The notes under the pieces are model-generated. The model was not told where the DNA came from. It saw only the letters and a program-made list of their open reading frames with translations, and ran no database searches. From the NCBI GenBank assembly GCA_947500415.1, contig CANMRT010000001.1:1018982-1082981 (forward strand): a stretch of 64,000 nucleotides of DNA, written 5' to 3'. The first letter of the stretch is position 1. Every line of letters starts with the position of its first letter. Shown piece by piece: positions 1-9,500 of this stretch. The translations under genes and the position numbers were made by a program. This DNA is from an uncultured Roseicyclus sp. Its GTDB lineage: Bacteria; Pseudomonadota; Alphaproteobacteria; Rhodobacterales; Rhodobacteraceae.

Positions 1-202
1 GTGGCACGGGGTTTGCCTTGACCTGTTCGCTGATCGACCGGCCCATATCGCCGCCATGTTCGCGGAACTGGTCGCCGATCTGGCGCACGATGGTGTCGAT
101 CGAGAACTTGTCTTGCAAATCTTCGATATTCGACGTCAGGTCCGAGCGCTGCTCTTCGATCTCGCGTTCGATCTCTTCGGGGGAGCGGGTCTCATTTGTC
201 AT
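1..202 (-). CDS. DUF3618 domain protein, N-terminal part (runs off window)
   Basis: The minus-strand frame opens with ATG at 202 and stays open to the window edge, giving about 67 residues. It starts MTNETRSPEEIEREIEEQRS, the acidic, Glu-rich opening typical of DUF3618 proteins, which usually precede a membrane segment near the C-terminus (off the edge here). The start overlaps the end of the holin-like gene by 11 bp, so the two are probably co-translated. Function is unknown; the family commonly sits beside holin-superfamily-III genes in alphaproteobacteria and is linked to envelope or stress roles only by context. Confidence 0.8.
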   Translation of the reverse strand, partial: MTNETRSPEEIEREIEEQRSDLTSNIEDLQDKFSIDTIVRQIGDQFREHGGDMGRSISEQVKANPVP

Positions 203-593
203 CGTATGCCTCCTTCACGGCTGCGGCGTCGCGCTTCACGTTCTTCACGGTCCGCGTCGGGGCCAGGCTGGAGATTTTCAGGTCATTAACGCCCTTGGTG
301 ATCAACGCGAACGCGATCCCGGCAAGCAGGACGCCGACGATCAATGCCGCCCAACCGCCATCGAGGCCCAGTTCCGTCAACGCGGCGACCAGAGCGGCGG
401 CCAGCACGTTAAGCGAGACCAACGCGATGATTGCGGCACCGGCGATCAAGGCGATGGCGACACCCGCCTGGGTCAGGTTTTCGCTGATTTCCGCGCGGGC
501 CAGATCAACCTCACTCCGGACCAGGCCGCTGATGTTGCCAAGCGCATCGGACAGAAGGCCCCCGGCACTCTTGTTTGTGGTGTCATCGCTCAT
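192..593 (-). CDS. Holin-superfamily-III-like (DUF1469) membrane protein
   Basis: A 133-residue protein with two long hydrophobic stretches (about residues 43-71 and 80-102) separated by a short loop, preceded by an amphipathic segment (LVRSEVDLARAEISENL) and followed by a charged tail. This is the usual layout of the putative Actinobacteriophage-holin-III / DUF1469 family. In alphaproteobacteria such genes are chromosomal and sit with DUF3618 genes; no phage genes are nearby. Its ATG overlaps the upstream stop by one base, and its own end overlaps the DUF3618 start, so the three genes form one unit. Biochemical role is unknown; an inner-membrane, stress-associated role is inference. Confidence 0.75.
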   Translation of the reverse strand: MSDDTTNKSAGGLLSDALGNISGLVRSEVDLARAEISENLTQAGVAIALIAGAAIIALVSLNVLAAALVAALTELGLDGGWAALIVGVLLAGIAFALITKGVNDLKISSLAPTRTVKNVKRDAAAVKEAYDDK

Positions 594-1054
594 CAGACAT
601 CTCCGTGCATGTTGGAATAATGGTCAGGCGCGGGGAGGGAGGCCGTCTCAGGCTCACTCGACGCCTTGGCAAAGCGGGTCGCCGCGAAGCCGATCAACAA
701 TGCGCCGCCCAAAAACACCATTGGGTTGCGACGGGCGAAGGTCGTGACATCGCGCACCAGCTCACCCAGATCCTTTTCGCGCATCGCATCCGACGCGTCG
801 GCCAGCCCCTCCGCGATCTGTCCGAACGTGCGCTCCTGCGGGGAGCCGTTGCGCAATTCGTCGGCAGCCGTGCGCAACGCAGAGGCAACACCGGACACTT
901 CGTCGGCCATTGATGATTTGGCGGCGTCTGCATGGCCGCGCGCAGCGTCGGCGGCATCTTTTGCAACGGTACTGGCCGCGATCTTGGCCTGTTCTGCCAC
1001 GTCAGCTGCGGCTTGTTTGACCTGCTCGGTGGCAGGCTTCTTGGGGGTCGACAT
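593..1054 (-). CDS. Ala-rich coiled-coil protein with C-terminal membrane anchor
   Basis: A 153-residue protein. Residues 1-90 are Ala/Lys/Asp-rich and probably helical (repeats of the AADVAEQAKIAAS type); a hydrophobic segment near residues 111-127 (NPMVFLGGALLIGFAATRF) would anchor it in the inner membrane, with a short Pro/Glu tail ending HGDV. This resembles the small nutrient-deprivation or stress-induced proteins encoded beside DUF3618 and holin-III genes. It is first of the three overlapping genes and follows a 22-residue peptide gene. I do not recognise a catalytic motif; function is unknown. Confidence 0.7.
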   Translation of the reverse strand: MSTPKKPATEQVKQAAADVAEQAKIAASTVAKDAADAARGHADAAKSSMADEVSGVASALRTAADELRNGSPQERTFGQIAEGLADASDAMREKDLGELVRDVTTFARRNPMVFLGGALLIGFAATRFAKASSEPETASLPAPDHYSNMHGDV

Positions 1055-1074
1055 AAGTGATCTCCAATTCAGGG

Positions 1075-1143
1075 TCAGAGGATGAAGCCGACAACGGCCA
1101 AAACGACGACGATCAATCCGATTAGGTAGAAAACGTTATTCAT
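1075..1143 (-). CDS. 22-residue single-pass membrane peptide
   Basis: ATG at 1143 opens a 22-codon frame ending TGA that encodes MNNVFYLIGLIVVVLAVVGF followed by IL: almost entirely hydrophobic, one membrane span, with a plausible GGATGCC purine stretch upstream. It lies just upstream of the Ala-rich membrane protein gene on the same strand. Such tiny proteins are often missed by gene callers; similar short peptides near stress genes occur in related bacteria (family recollection, not checked). Codon choice looks coding, but the call rests on composition and position. Confidence 0.5.
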   Translation of the reverse strand: MNNVFYLIGLIVVVLAVVGFIL

Positions 1144-1340
1144 GAGGCATCCTTTTCCAGAGCCGGGGCGATGGCAGCGGCCCCGCATGATTCAACTTAA
1201 GGGCTCGGTTGCGTCCGTGCGGCGCGCAGGCGCTAATCTGGTTTAGGTTTTGCCGGGTTATGGCGCCTACTTGCACGATCAGGCCTATCGGCAGAGGAGT
1301 TAGGGGGTAGCGTGGTGGCCTGGCCTTGAAGGGAAACACC

Positions 1341-1838
1341 ATGACCATCGACACACTGGAAGACCTCTACGTCGAGCAACTCAAGGACATCTACAGCGCC
1401 AACTCGCAGGCGCTGGATGTCGCAAAAGCGATGGCGGAGGCGGCCACCGATACTGACCTGAAAGACGCGCTGCAGGCGGGCGCAGACGGCATTCAAGCCG
1501 GCATTGACGCGCTGGAGGGGATTGCCGCGCGGCATGACGAACAACCAAGTGGCGAACATTGCAAAGGTATGGAGGGGCTAGTCAAAGAAGCCCGAGCCCA
1601 CGCGCTGGACGAGAGTTTCGGCGAGGATGCAACCCGCGACGCCATGATCATCACGCAATATCAGCGGCTCGTACACTACGCCATTGCGGGCTACGGATGC
1701 CTCGCCGCTTTTGCGGCGCGCCTGGATCTGGCCGAGGACGTGACCGCGCTGAAAGACTGCCTGGATGCCTCATATGAGGGCGATCGGACGATGACCGAAC
1801 TGGCCACCGGCGGCATCAATGAAGAGGCACAGGCCTGA
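1341..1838 (+). CDS. DUF892 ferritin-like protein (YciE/YciF type)
   Basis: 165 residues from ATG 1341, preceded by AAGGGAAACACC, a good ribosome site; an in-frame TTG at 1326 is less likely. The opening TLEDLYVEQLKDIYSANSQA is the hallmark of the DUF892 family, a four-helix ferritin-like fold with carboxylate and histidine metal ligands (E7/E12 region, and E and H residues in the ITQYQRLVHYAIAGYG stretch). Family members are induced by osmotic and oxidative stress; the substrate is not established. It converges on the Crp/Fnr gene with 4 bp between stops; a weak GCCTGA/TCAGGC hairpin spans both stop codons. Confidence 0.85.
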   Translation: MTIDTLEDLYVEQLKDIYSANSQALDVAKAMAEAATDTDLKDALQAGADGIQAGIDALEGIAARHDEQPSGEHCKGMEGLVKEARAHALDESFGEDATRDAMIITQYQRLVHYAIAGYGCLAAFAARLDLAEDVTALKDCLDASYEGDRTMTELATGGINEEAQA

Positions 1839-1842
1839 GCCT

Positions 1843-2643
1843 TCAGGCAGGCTCGGCAGTGTCGAGCTTGCCGATGGGCCCCGGGTCAAGCGCGGACGGG
1901 AACCAGGTTGTGTCCATGTCGACGAAGGCGTCCACGAACTCGACGTCTTTCTCCCACTTATCACGGGCCAATAGACGGACGTAAGGCCGCTCGATCTCGA
2001 TCTCACCGGCATTGACGAAGGATCGGAGCAATTTATTAACGTAGATGGAGGTCAGGCCTACGGCCTGCCCGATCTCGACCTGACTGAACGGAACCTGAAA
2101 CCGATTGCCTAAACCCACATTGGCCACCTCCAGCCGGGACCGCAATTGCAGCAAGAAGAACTTCAGCTTGTCGGTCGCATCCATGGCACCAAGGCATCCT
2201 GCGTGGTGGCGAAGCGCAATCTGATCCAGGCTTCCCACTGCCAGCAGCAAGGCTGCCAGTCGGGGATAGTCGGAGAACATCGGGGCCAGGCCTTTGCGTG
2301 GGAATGGGCAGATAATGCCATCGGTCTGCATTACGATGCGGTGGTTAGCATGGGAGGATCCAATCTCGGCCAGCCCCATCACTTCGCCCGGTAGGTATAC
2401 CCGCAAAATCTGGCTGCGACCATCCGACGTGTCGTACTTCACGACCGCCCATCCAGATTTCAGGACCATGATGCCATCGGTCGGATCACCGACACTCACG
2501 ACGGGGCGGCCCTTTTGGCGAGGGTGCTCATCCTTTTCCAGCTCGGCAATGAACGCACATTCGTGCTCGGTGAGATCAACAAACCGAGACAGGCGGCTGA
2601 CCAGGCAGCTTTCATAGGATGACGACATGCTTGAAGGTAACAT
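1843..2643 (-). CDS. Crp/Fnr-family transcriptional regulator
   Basis: Up to 266 residues. Residues about 25-145 form a cyclic-nucleotide-binding-like beta-roll (VVSVGDPTDGIMVLKSGWAV), then a long dimer helix, then a winged helix-turn-helix near residues 185-215 (VEIGQAVGLTSIYVNKLLRS). No Cys cluster of the Fnr type is visible at the N-terminus, so an oxygen-sensing iron-sulfur centre is unlikely; the effector is unknown. The start is uncertain: ATG 2643 or ATG 2628, neither with a clear ribosome site. It is divergent from the transglutaminase gene and lies in a stress-gene neighbourhood, which it may regulate (inference). Confidence 0.85.
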   Translation of the reverse strand: MLPSSMSSSYESCLVSRLSRFVDLTEHECAFIAELEKDEHPRQKGRPVVSVGDPTDGIMVLKSGWAVVKYDTSDGRSQILRVYLPGEVMGLAEIGSSHANHRIVMQTDGIICPFPRKGLAPMFSDYPRLAALLLAVGSLDQIALRHHAGCLGAMDATDKLKFFLLQLRSRLEVANVGLGNRFQVPFSQVEIGQAVGLTSIYVNKLLRSFVNAGEIEIERPYVRLLARDKWEKDVEFVDAFVDMDTTWFPSALDPGPIGKLDTAEPA

Positions 2644-2771
2644 GAGGGCGTACTGACAGGCAATTCAAGCTCCTCCACTTTCGTTTCAGGGTGGCGTCTG
2701 CACTGCATCGCCGTGCTGCTGGTCCTCGACGAGATAACCAAAACCCAATCGGTCAACCGAAAGTCACACTT

Positions 2772-3551
2772 ATGCACCTCAACATCGAAGTTCAGCTCGA
2801 TTATCAGATCGACACACCAATCGATCTCATCCTTCAGATCCAAGCGCCCAGCTTCGCGGATCAATTGGTGGTGCACGAAAACCTAAACCTTGGCGACGTG
2901 CAGCAGCTTGCCCGGGTTGCCGCCGAGGCCGGAATGGGACAGCGAATCTTGCTCAAGACACGCGGCGACCTGTCGTGCACCTACACCGCAACGATCGATG
3001 TGAAGCGACCGGAGCTGGATATCTCGACCTTGCCCGCCGTCGCGGTGCACCACCTTCCCGGCGATGCTGTGCGTTACCTGATGCCGTCCCGTTTCTGCCC
3101 TGCCGATCAGTTGCAGAGCTTCGTCGCGGCGGAGTTCAGTCGATATCATGGTGGCGACCGGATTGCCGCGATGCGGGATTGGGTCTTTGAACGGTTTCGA
3201 TACGTCGCCGGATCCAGCACCGCGCAGACCACCGCCATTGATACCTTCGTTCAGCGGCAGGGGGTATGCCGGGATTTCGCCCATGTGCTGATCACACTCG
3301 CCCGGGCATCAGCGATCCCGGCTCGTTTTGCCAGTGTTTACGCGCCGGGCGTCACGCCACAGGATTTCCACGCCGTAGCCGAAGTGTTTCTGGACGGAAC
3401 CTGGCATCTGGTGGATGCAACGGGCATGGCGCGGGCCGATGAAATGGTGCGGATCGGTGTCGGGCTGGATGCCGCAGAGGTTGCCTTCCTCAGCAGTTTC
3501 GGGCCGATGACCCTGCAGTCGCAAACCGTCAGTGTCGCTGTTGCGGGCTAA
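2772..3551 (+). CDS. Transglutaminase-like cysteine peptidase-fold protein
   Basis: 259 residues from ATG 2772 (MHLNIEVQLDY), chosen over an in-frame GTG at 2691 because the family N-terminus aligns there. An N-terminal beta domain is followed by the transglutaminase core: Cys in the QRQGVCRDFAHV motif, His in DFHAVAEVFLDG and Asp in WHLVDATG give the Cys-His-Asp triad. Bacterial members are cytosolic or exported peptidase-fold proteins of mostly unknown substrate. It has no signal peptide. The gene is monocistronic as far as I can see. Confidence 0.88.
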   Translation: MHLNIEVQLDYQIDTPIDLILQIQAPSFADQLVVHENLNLGDVQQLARVAAEAGMGQRILLKTRGDLSCTYTATIDVKRPELDISTLPAVAVHHLPGDAVRYLMPSRFCPADQLQSFVAAEFSRYHGGDRIAAMRDWVFERFRYVAGSSTAQTTAIDTFVQRQGVCRDFAHVLITLARASAIPARFASVYAPGVTPQDFHAVAEVFLDGTWHLVDATGMARADEMVRIGVGLDAAEVAFLSSFGPMTLQSQTVSVAVAG

Positions 3552-3649
3552 GCAGGTACCCGGCCCGCGACAGATCCTTTGACGCGCGATGATCAAGAGA
3601 TAGTTATTCTAGTTTAGTGAAACGCGATGCTGCAGGCGCCATGTCATGG

Positions 3650-3666
3650 TGAGATCATAGATCTCA
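3650..3666. promoter_or_regulatory. Inverted repeat TGAGATC-ata-GATCTCA
   Basis: A perfect 7-bp inverted repeat with a 3-bp spacer in the 276-bp gap between the transglutaminase and CsbD genes, about 160 bp upstream of the CsbD start. There is no T-tract, so it looks more like a protein-binding site than a terminator. No regulator can be assigned. Confidence 0.3.
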
Positions 3667-3827
3667 TCTTATTTGTGATCATGCGGTTGAGATAGGCCAA
3701 GCCGCCAAAAGCGCACTGATGTGCGCGGGCAGTTCGCCGTCACTAATCAACTCCTCTACGACCCGAAAAGCAGCGCCGCACGTAGACGGGTGACCGCACG
3801 CTGCCCGATATCAGAGAAGGAAATCAG

Positions 3828-4025
3828 ATGAATTGGGACCAAGTCGAAGGCAAATGGAAAGAGATGACTGGCAATGTGAAGGCCAAGTGGGGCGATCTGA
3901 CCGACGATGAGATTGCCGAGATCGATGGCAACCGGCAGGCCCTCGAAGGAAAGATCCAAGCCAAGTATGGCAAGACCAAGGAAGAAGCTCAAAAGGAAGT
4001 CGACGACTTCCTGAATGAGCACTAA
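3828..4025 (+). CDS. CsbD family stress protein
   Basis: A 65-residue, highly charged protein opening MNWDQVEGKWKEMTGNVKAK, the CsbD signature (also E. coli YjbJ). A GAAGGAAATCAG ribosome site precedes the ATG. CsbD proteins are very abundant in stationary phase and under general stress in many bacteria, but their molecular role is unknown. The C-terminal half (KTKEEAQKEVDDFLNEH) is likewise typical. It stands alone and is followed by a long AT-rich gap. Confidence 0.92.
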   Translation: MNWDQVEGKWKEMTGNVKAKWGDLTDDEIAEIDGNRQALEGKIQAKYGKTKEEAQKEVDDFLNEH

Positions 4026-4799
4026 CTGCATTGGAGCTGCCCGCGCGGCGGCTCCGACGTTCCGCATCCAGTGCGGCAAAAGCTCCTCGCTTACTGTGAA
4101 CCACCCAGGTCAGAATGGTTAACACGCGTAGACCGATGTTGGGGATCGCCCGACTTGCCGGCTCCAAATGGACACTCATCCGTCGTCGATGATTGGTAGC
4201 AGTTCTCGCGGCCTCGAAATTCAATAGTAGGTTGCATCGTGATCATCGTCGATCGGACCTTAGCTGACCTCCATCGATCATCGTTGATGCTGCAATCGCA
4301 ACTAGCATTGCTGACATTCGCTGCTACTGCAAAATCTGGAGAGATCTGAAATGACACTTCACGGTAGCAGTAGTCACTCCTTATGACAAAAGAACGCTCA
4401 ATTCCTACAACGGGTTTGTGAACAATTCTGATGCATTTGATACGTTCGGAACTGCGTCACCTGATGTACTGCTCCCATATACTGAGATGCATTTGAAGGA
4501 ATACGCAGTAAAGTTGCTGGTTCTAATGTTAGGCTACCGAACGTATGTAGCGAAATGTAAGGCTGACGCCTTCAGTCCATACAAGCTCAACAACGTTGAA
4601 CTCGATTTGGCAATTCTTCAAGTATGGCCAAAAAACAGTTTCGTTGAATGAAACGCAGTTGTTGGTGCCAGTTTGTTTCTCGACACAGTCTTTCGATAAA
4701 AAGCTCTAAAGTGGAAGCAAAAAAGAGATGTCGACTTTTCCTATATGCATAAGTCTTCTCGACCACTCTAGGTCAAATATTGAAGATTCTTTTCTCCAC
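4026..4799. other. 774-bp AT-rich stretch without a convincing gene
   Basis: Composition turns visibly richer in A/T than the flanks, especially after about 4370. The best open frame (4418-4651 on the plus strand, 77 codons from GTG) has no ribosome site and no recognisable motif; a minus-strand frame at 4091-4357 is equally featureless. I see no tRNA, transposase or terminal repeat. It could be a decayed insertion or a long regulatory spacer beside the efflux locus. Confidence 0.5.
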
Positions 4800-5423
4800 C
4801 TAGCCTCGCTCCAACACTCTTAAAACGATATCTGCATGCCCGTTCTGCAAATGTGCGATAGGGAATTGATCGTCCAGGTCGTCGAAACTGGCAAACATTT
4901 CCCGCGACATGGACAGCGTCACGATCGGTCCGAAGATAAGATGACCGAGCACTTTCTTATCGACGTCTTTGAAAATACCTTGTTCGATCCCTCGGTCGAT
5001 CAACTGCCACATGAGCGCCTGCTGCGGCGCGATGTAGTCCGCATGAAAGGACCGCGCGACTGACGGGAAAGCACGTGAGACCTCTGCAATAAGAGGCGAC
5101 ATCCGACCAACTGGTGATGCGATAATCGTGCTGTAGAGCGTGTCCAATGCCTGCCGTAGCTGAGTCTCCGGGCTCTGGCTGGTGTCCGCGAGAATTTCCT
5201 CCAGCGCGACGAGCGCCTCCTTATATCCATCGGTCACGCACGCAATGAACAAGTCTTCCTTGCCAGTAAAATGGTGGTAGAGGCTCGCCTTTGTGATGCT
5301 GCAGGCATTGGCAATCCTGCTCATCGATGTCCCGGAAAATCCGTTCTTGAGGAAAAGCTCGGTACTTATCCGAATAATCTCCGCCTGCCGGTCGCCCACG
5401 TGATTTTTTTCAACTGCTTCCAT
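4800..5423 (-). CDS. TetR/AcrR-family repressor of the adjacent RND efflux genes
   Basis: 207 residues from ATG 5423 (MEAVEKNHVGDRQAEIIRIS); an in-frame TTG at 5435 is less likely. The TetR helix-turn-helix lies near residues 28-52 (GFSGTSMSRIANACSITKASLYHHF), followed by a helical ligand domain. It is divergent from an RND adaptor/pump pair with an ACCG-type palindrome in the 67-bp gap, the classic arrangement in which the regulator represses itself and the pump until a substrate binds. The ligand is unknown. Confidence 0.9.
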   Translation of the reverse strand: MEAVEKNHVGDRQAEIIRISTELFLKNGFSGTSMSRIANACSITKASLYHHFTGKEDLFIACVTDGYKEALVALEEILADTSQSPETQLRQALDTLYSTIIASPVGRMSPLIAEVSRAFPSVARSFHADYIAPQQALMWQLIDRGIEQGIFKDVDKKVLGHLIFGPIVTLSMSREMFASFDDLDDQFPIAHLQNGHADIVLRVLERG

Positions 5424-5454
5424 TGACGTCCTCAATCCTCTGTCTAACTAGACT

Positions 5455-5468
5455 ACCGAACGGTCGGT
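5455..5468. promoter_or_regulatory. Putative TetR operator ACCGAACGGTCGGT
   Basis: An inverted repeat (ACCGAAC / GGTCGGT, 6 of 7 positions symmetric) centred between the divergent TetR and efflux genes, 23 bp before the adaptor start. TetR/AcrR regulators of RND pumps often bind ACCG-CGGT-type palindromes, so it likely controls both genes. No experimental support. Confidence 0.55.
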
Positions 5469-5490
5469 TGTCAGATAGGGGCGCTGTGTG

Positions 5491-6576
5491 ATGCGACAAG
5501 AATGGTTGAAAACAAAATTATTTGCCACGGCGATCTGCCTGCCATGCTTTGCATTCGCGCAGGATGCAGTTGAGATTGCAGAGCCCGACAACGTCCAAGG
5601 GATCTTCGTGCAAACCTATGTCGTTCCCGAAGGCAACGGCACAAGCACGCGACAATTCTTCGGCCAGATCGCTGCCTTGGAAACCGTAGACATCTCATTT
5701 GAAGTGGGTGGTTACCTGACCGAAATTGAGGCCCAAGAGGGCAGTCGTGTCCCTGCTGGCACCCCAATTGCGGCGCTTGATCTGGCACCTTTCGAGCGGG
5801 CGGTGGAGCGGGCAGAGCTTGCCCTGGCTCAGTCAGAGCGTGATAGGGTGCGTGCCGTAGAACTCGCCTCTCGCAATGTAAGTTCGGAAGTGCGCGCACA
5901 GGACGCCGAGACCGCGCGCGATCTCGCAGACGTTGCCTTGCGCGAAGCTCGCGAAGCATTGGCCGATGCACAGATCGCGGCGCCCTTCGACGGGCTGATC
6001 GCCGACCGGATCGCAACGCCGTTTTCAACAATTCAACCCGGTCAACCCATCCTGCGCATTCACAACATGTCGGAGGTGCGCGTCGAATTTGACCTGCCCG
6101 AGCGCGTGCTGTCGCAGATCGGTGACCTATCCGCCATTCGGTTCGAGGGCTCGCTGGCCAACAGTGACACGCCGATTGATCTGACTTTCCGCGAGTTTCG
6201 CGCTGAGACTGGTCGGGTTGGGCAGAGTTACACGGTCTCTCTCGCCGCCGATATCGAGCACTCTCCATTTCTCCTGCCCGGACGGACAATCGTCATCTCT
6301 GCCAGCGTAGAGACAGCGCAGGATACTATCACGATACCCGCAAGTGCCATCGCGACACTGCCTGATGGCGTGCAGGTCGTCGTCCTTGTGCAAGAGACCG
6401 AAAGCGACGGGTTGATCGCGCGATATCAGCCTGTTGATGTCACCAGCACCAATGGAACGACGTTTCAGGTGCGTGGCCTCGCATCCGGCAGCGAAATCGT
6501 CCGCATCGGCGCACATCTCATCGATGAAGGCGATCAACTTAAGCGGTTTGTTGGCCTTACTGTGGAAGGAAGCTGA
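5491..6576 (+). CDS. RND efflux periplasmic adaptor (membrane fusion protein)
   Basis: 361 residues from ATG 5491 (a GTG directly before it is in frame). An N-terminal signal sequence ends near CFAFAQ; then a beta-barrel/lipoyl segment (TVDISFEVGGYLTEIEAQEGSRV), an alpha-helical hairpin (RAELALAQSERDRVRAVELA) and the second lipoyl half (APFDGLIADRIATPFSTIQPG). This is the HlyD/MFP fold that links an inner-membrane RND pump to an outer-membrane channel. No outer-membrane factor gene is next to it, so the pump must borrow one. The pump gene starts 3 bp after its stop. Confidence 0.93.
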   Translation: MRQEWLKTKLFATAICLPCFAFAQDAVEIAEPDNVQGIFVQTYVVPEGNGTSTRQFFGQIAALETVDISFEVGGYLTEIEAQEGSRVPAGTPIAALDLAPFERAVERAELALAQSERDRVRAVELASRNVSSEVRAQDAETARDLADVALREAREALADAQIAAPFDGLIADRIATPFSTIQPGQPILRIHNMSEVRVEFDLPERVLSQIGDLSAIRFEGSLANSDTPIDLTFREFRAETGRVGQSYTVSLAADIEHSPFLLPGRTIVISASVETAQDTITIPASAIATLPDGVQVVVLVQETESDGLIARYQPVDVTSTNGTTFQVRGLASGSEIVRIGAHLIDEGDQLKRFVGLTVEGS

Positions 6577-6579
6577 TCC

Positions 6580-9500
6580 ATGCAGATCGCACGCCTTTCT
6601 ATCCAAAAACCGCTCTACACTTGGCTTCTGATCCTATTTTGCTTGTTCGGCGGTGCCGCAGGGTATCTGGGCGTAGGTAAACTCGAGGATCCTGTGTTCA
6701 CGCTGAAGTCCGGGTTGATTATCACCCCATACCCCGGTGCGACGGCGGCAGAAGTCGCTATCGAAGTGTCTGAGGTGCTCGAAGCCGAGATACAGCAGAT
6801 GGATGAGGTGGAGTACATCACCTCGACCAACCGTCCGGGTGTGTCGGTAATCGAGGTGACTATCCGGGACACGTTTGGCGGCGATGAGTTGCCGCAGGTC
6901 TGGGATGACATGCGAGACCGTGTGGCGGATGCGGAAGGAGCGCTGCCCACTGGTGCCCTACCCCCAACGGTCAACGACAGCTTCGGCGATGTGTTCGGAT
7001 TGCTCTATGCAGTCTCCGCCCCCGGCTATGATGATGCGACCGTTTGGGACATTGCGACGTTTCTGCGCCGCGAATTGCTGACTGTCGACGGCGTGGCAAA
7101 CGCCCAGACGCTTGGCCTGCCCGAAGAAGCGATTTTTGTTGAACCATCCAGCGAAATCCTCATTGCGCTTGGGGTGCCGCCCGGCGTGGTTGTCGGTGCC
7201 GTGTCATCCGCCGACCAGATCGTTCCGACAGGCACAGCAGACAATGAGCGCGCGGATGTGCGCATCACCGCGCCTGCCCCGGATGACAGCGTCTCTGAGA
7301 TCAGCGCGCTGACCTTTGGATTTCAGGGTGAGGTTCTGAACCTCACGGATGTGGCCGATGTCACCCGTGGCAGGGTCGATGCACCTCGCCAAATGATCCG
7401 CCACAATGGGGTCGAGGCGTTTACCATCGGCGTCGCTGGCCTGACGTCCGAAAATATCGTGACAGTGGGCCAAAGGGTTGAAGAACGTCTTGCCGAGATC
7501 ACGCCGCTTCTGCCTGCCGGTGTGACGCTCGAGCCGATTTACGAGCAACATCGCGTCGTTGATACGGCCAATCAGGATTTTTTGGGCAGCCTTGCCATGT
7601 CCGTCGGCGTCGTCATCGCCGTTCTGGCGCTGTTCATGGGGTGGCGGGCGTCTGTGGTCGTGGGCGGCTCGCTACTGCTGACCGTCAGCTTCACGTTTTT
7701 CTTCATGTATCTCTTTGACATCAAGGTTGAGCGGATCAGCCTGGGCGCGCTGATCATCGCGATGGGCATGCTGGTGGACAACGCGATCGTCGTGGCTGAG
7801 GGCATGCAGGTGCAAATGCGGCGCGGGCGCAAAGCCATTGATGCTGCGGCCGAGGTCGCGCGCCGGACGCAAATCCCACTGCTGGGGGCGACCATCATCG
7901 GGATCATGGCGTTTGCGGGCATCGGGCTTAGCCCGGACAGTTCTGGTGAGTTCCTCTTCACGCTCTTTGCTGTGATCAGTATCTCGCTGCTCTTGTCGTG
8001 GCTTCTTGCGGTGACGGTCACGCCGCTGCTGGCCAGCTACTTCTTCCGCACTGAGACCTCTGAAGGGTCAAAAGACCCCTACGACACGCTCTTCTTCCGA
8101 GGATATGGCGCAGTGGTACGCGGCGCGCTGCGCGTGCGTTGGCTTGTCATCATTGGACTGATTGGGGCAACTGTAGCCGGAGTCGGGTCGATGGGATTGG
8201 TCAAACAACAGTTCTTCCCGCCCGCGACCACACCGCTGGTCTATCTGAACTACAACGCGGCACAGGGCACATCCATCGCGTCGACCAGCGAAGACCTGGC
8301 CGTGCTGGAAGACTGGCTGTTGCAGCAGCCGTCGGTGGAGGCGGTCACGACAACGATCGGGGCGAGCATGACCCGGTTCCTGCTCACGTATACGCCGGAA
8401 GACCCCAACCCATCTTACGGCCAGCTGATTATTCGTGTCGCGGATCACACAGCCATTCCGGACCTGAGAGACGCGTTGAGCGCCTATGCAGCGACAGCCG
8501 TGCCCTGGGCTGAGACCCGAGTGCAACAGATCATCTATGGTCCGCCGGTGGGTGCTGATGTCGAGGTCCGTTTGTCTGGCCCCGATCCGCAGGTTCTGCG
8601 GCAGCTGGCGGAGGATGCCCAAATCATCTTCGAGCAGCAAACCGATCTGCTGACCAACGAGCGCACCGATTGGCGTGAGCAGGAGTTAACGACACAGCCC
8701 ATCTTTGCCACGGACCGCGCGCAAGCGCTCGGCATCAGTCGCGCGAATGTGTCCCAGGCCATCGCGCTGGCGACAGACGGTCTGCGCGTAGGCACATTCC
8801 GCGAGAACGACAGACAAATCCCTGTCCTCATCCGTACGCCGCGTGGCGAACAGGCCAACGCAGACTACCTGCTGGACCAGCCGATCTATGCGCCGTCATC
8901 TCAAAGCTACACAAGCCTTGCGCAGGTGGTGGACGGGTTCGACGTGGTCGCGCGCGATACGCTCATCCAGCGCCGCGACCGCACCCCGACCATCAGCGTG
9001 CAGGCCTTTACCGTCCCCGACGTACTGCCTCCACAGGCCTTCGTTGAAGTGCGTGCTGCAATCGAGGCGATGGACCTCCCCCCCGGGTACCGCTTGGAGT
9101 GGGGCGGGGAGTTTGAAAGCGCAAGCACCGCGCAGGCGAGCCTTGGACGCCAGATGCCGCTGGCCTTCGGCACGATGTTCCTGATCACGCTTCTGCTGTT
9201 TGGCAAGCTGCGCCAGACTGCGGTGATCTGGACTGTGGTTCCGATGGCGGTAACGGGCGTGGGTCTCGGGCTGTTGTTCACCAACCTGCCATTTAGCTTT
9301 ACGGCGCTTCTGGGACTGCTGAGCCTGTCGGGCATGCTCATCAAGAATGCCATCGTCCTTGTGGAAGAGATCGACGCCCAAAAAGAAGAGGAAGGCCTGC
9401 CGCAATCGCAAGCCATCGTCACCGCCTCGGTCAGCCGTCTGCGCCCCGTTGTCCTGGCAGCAGCAACGACGATCCTTGGTATGGTGCCTCTTTTGAGCGA

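Noticed and set aside
192-593. Prophage marker (holin)
   Set aside because: Holin-III-like genes of this kind are chromosomal stress genes beside DUF3618; no other phage genes are present.
4418-4651. 77-codon plus-strand frame in AT-rich DNA
   Set aside because: GTG start without a ribosome site, no motif, no coding-style codon use.
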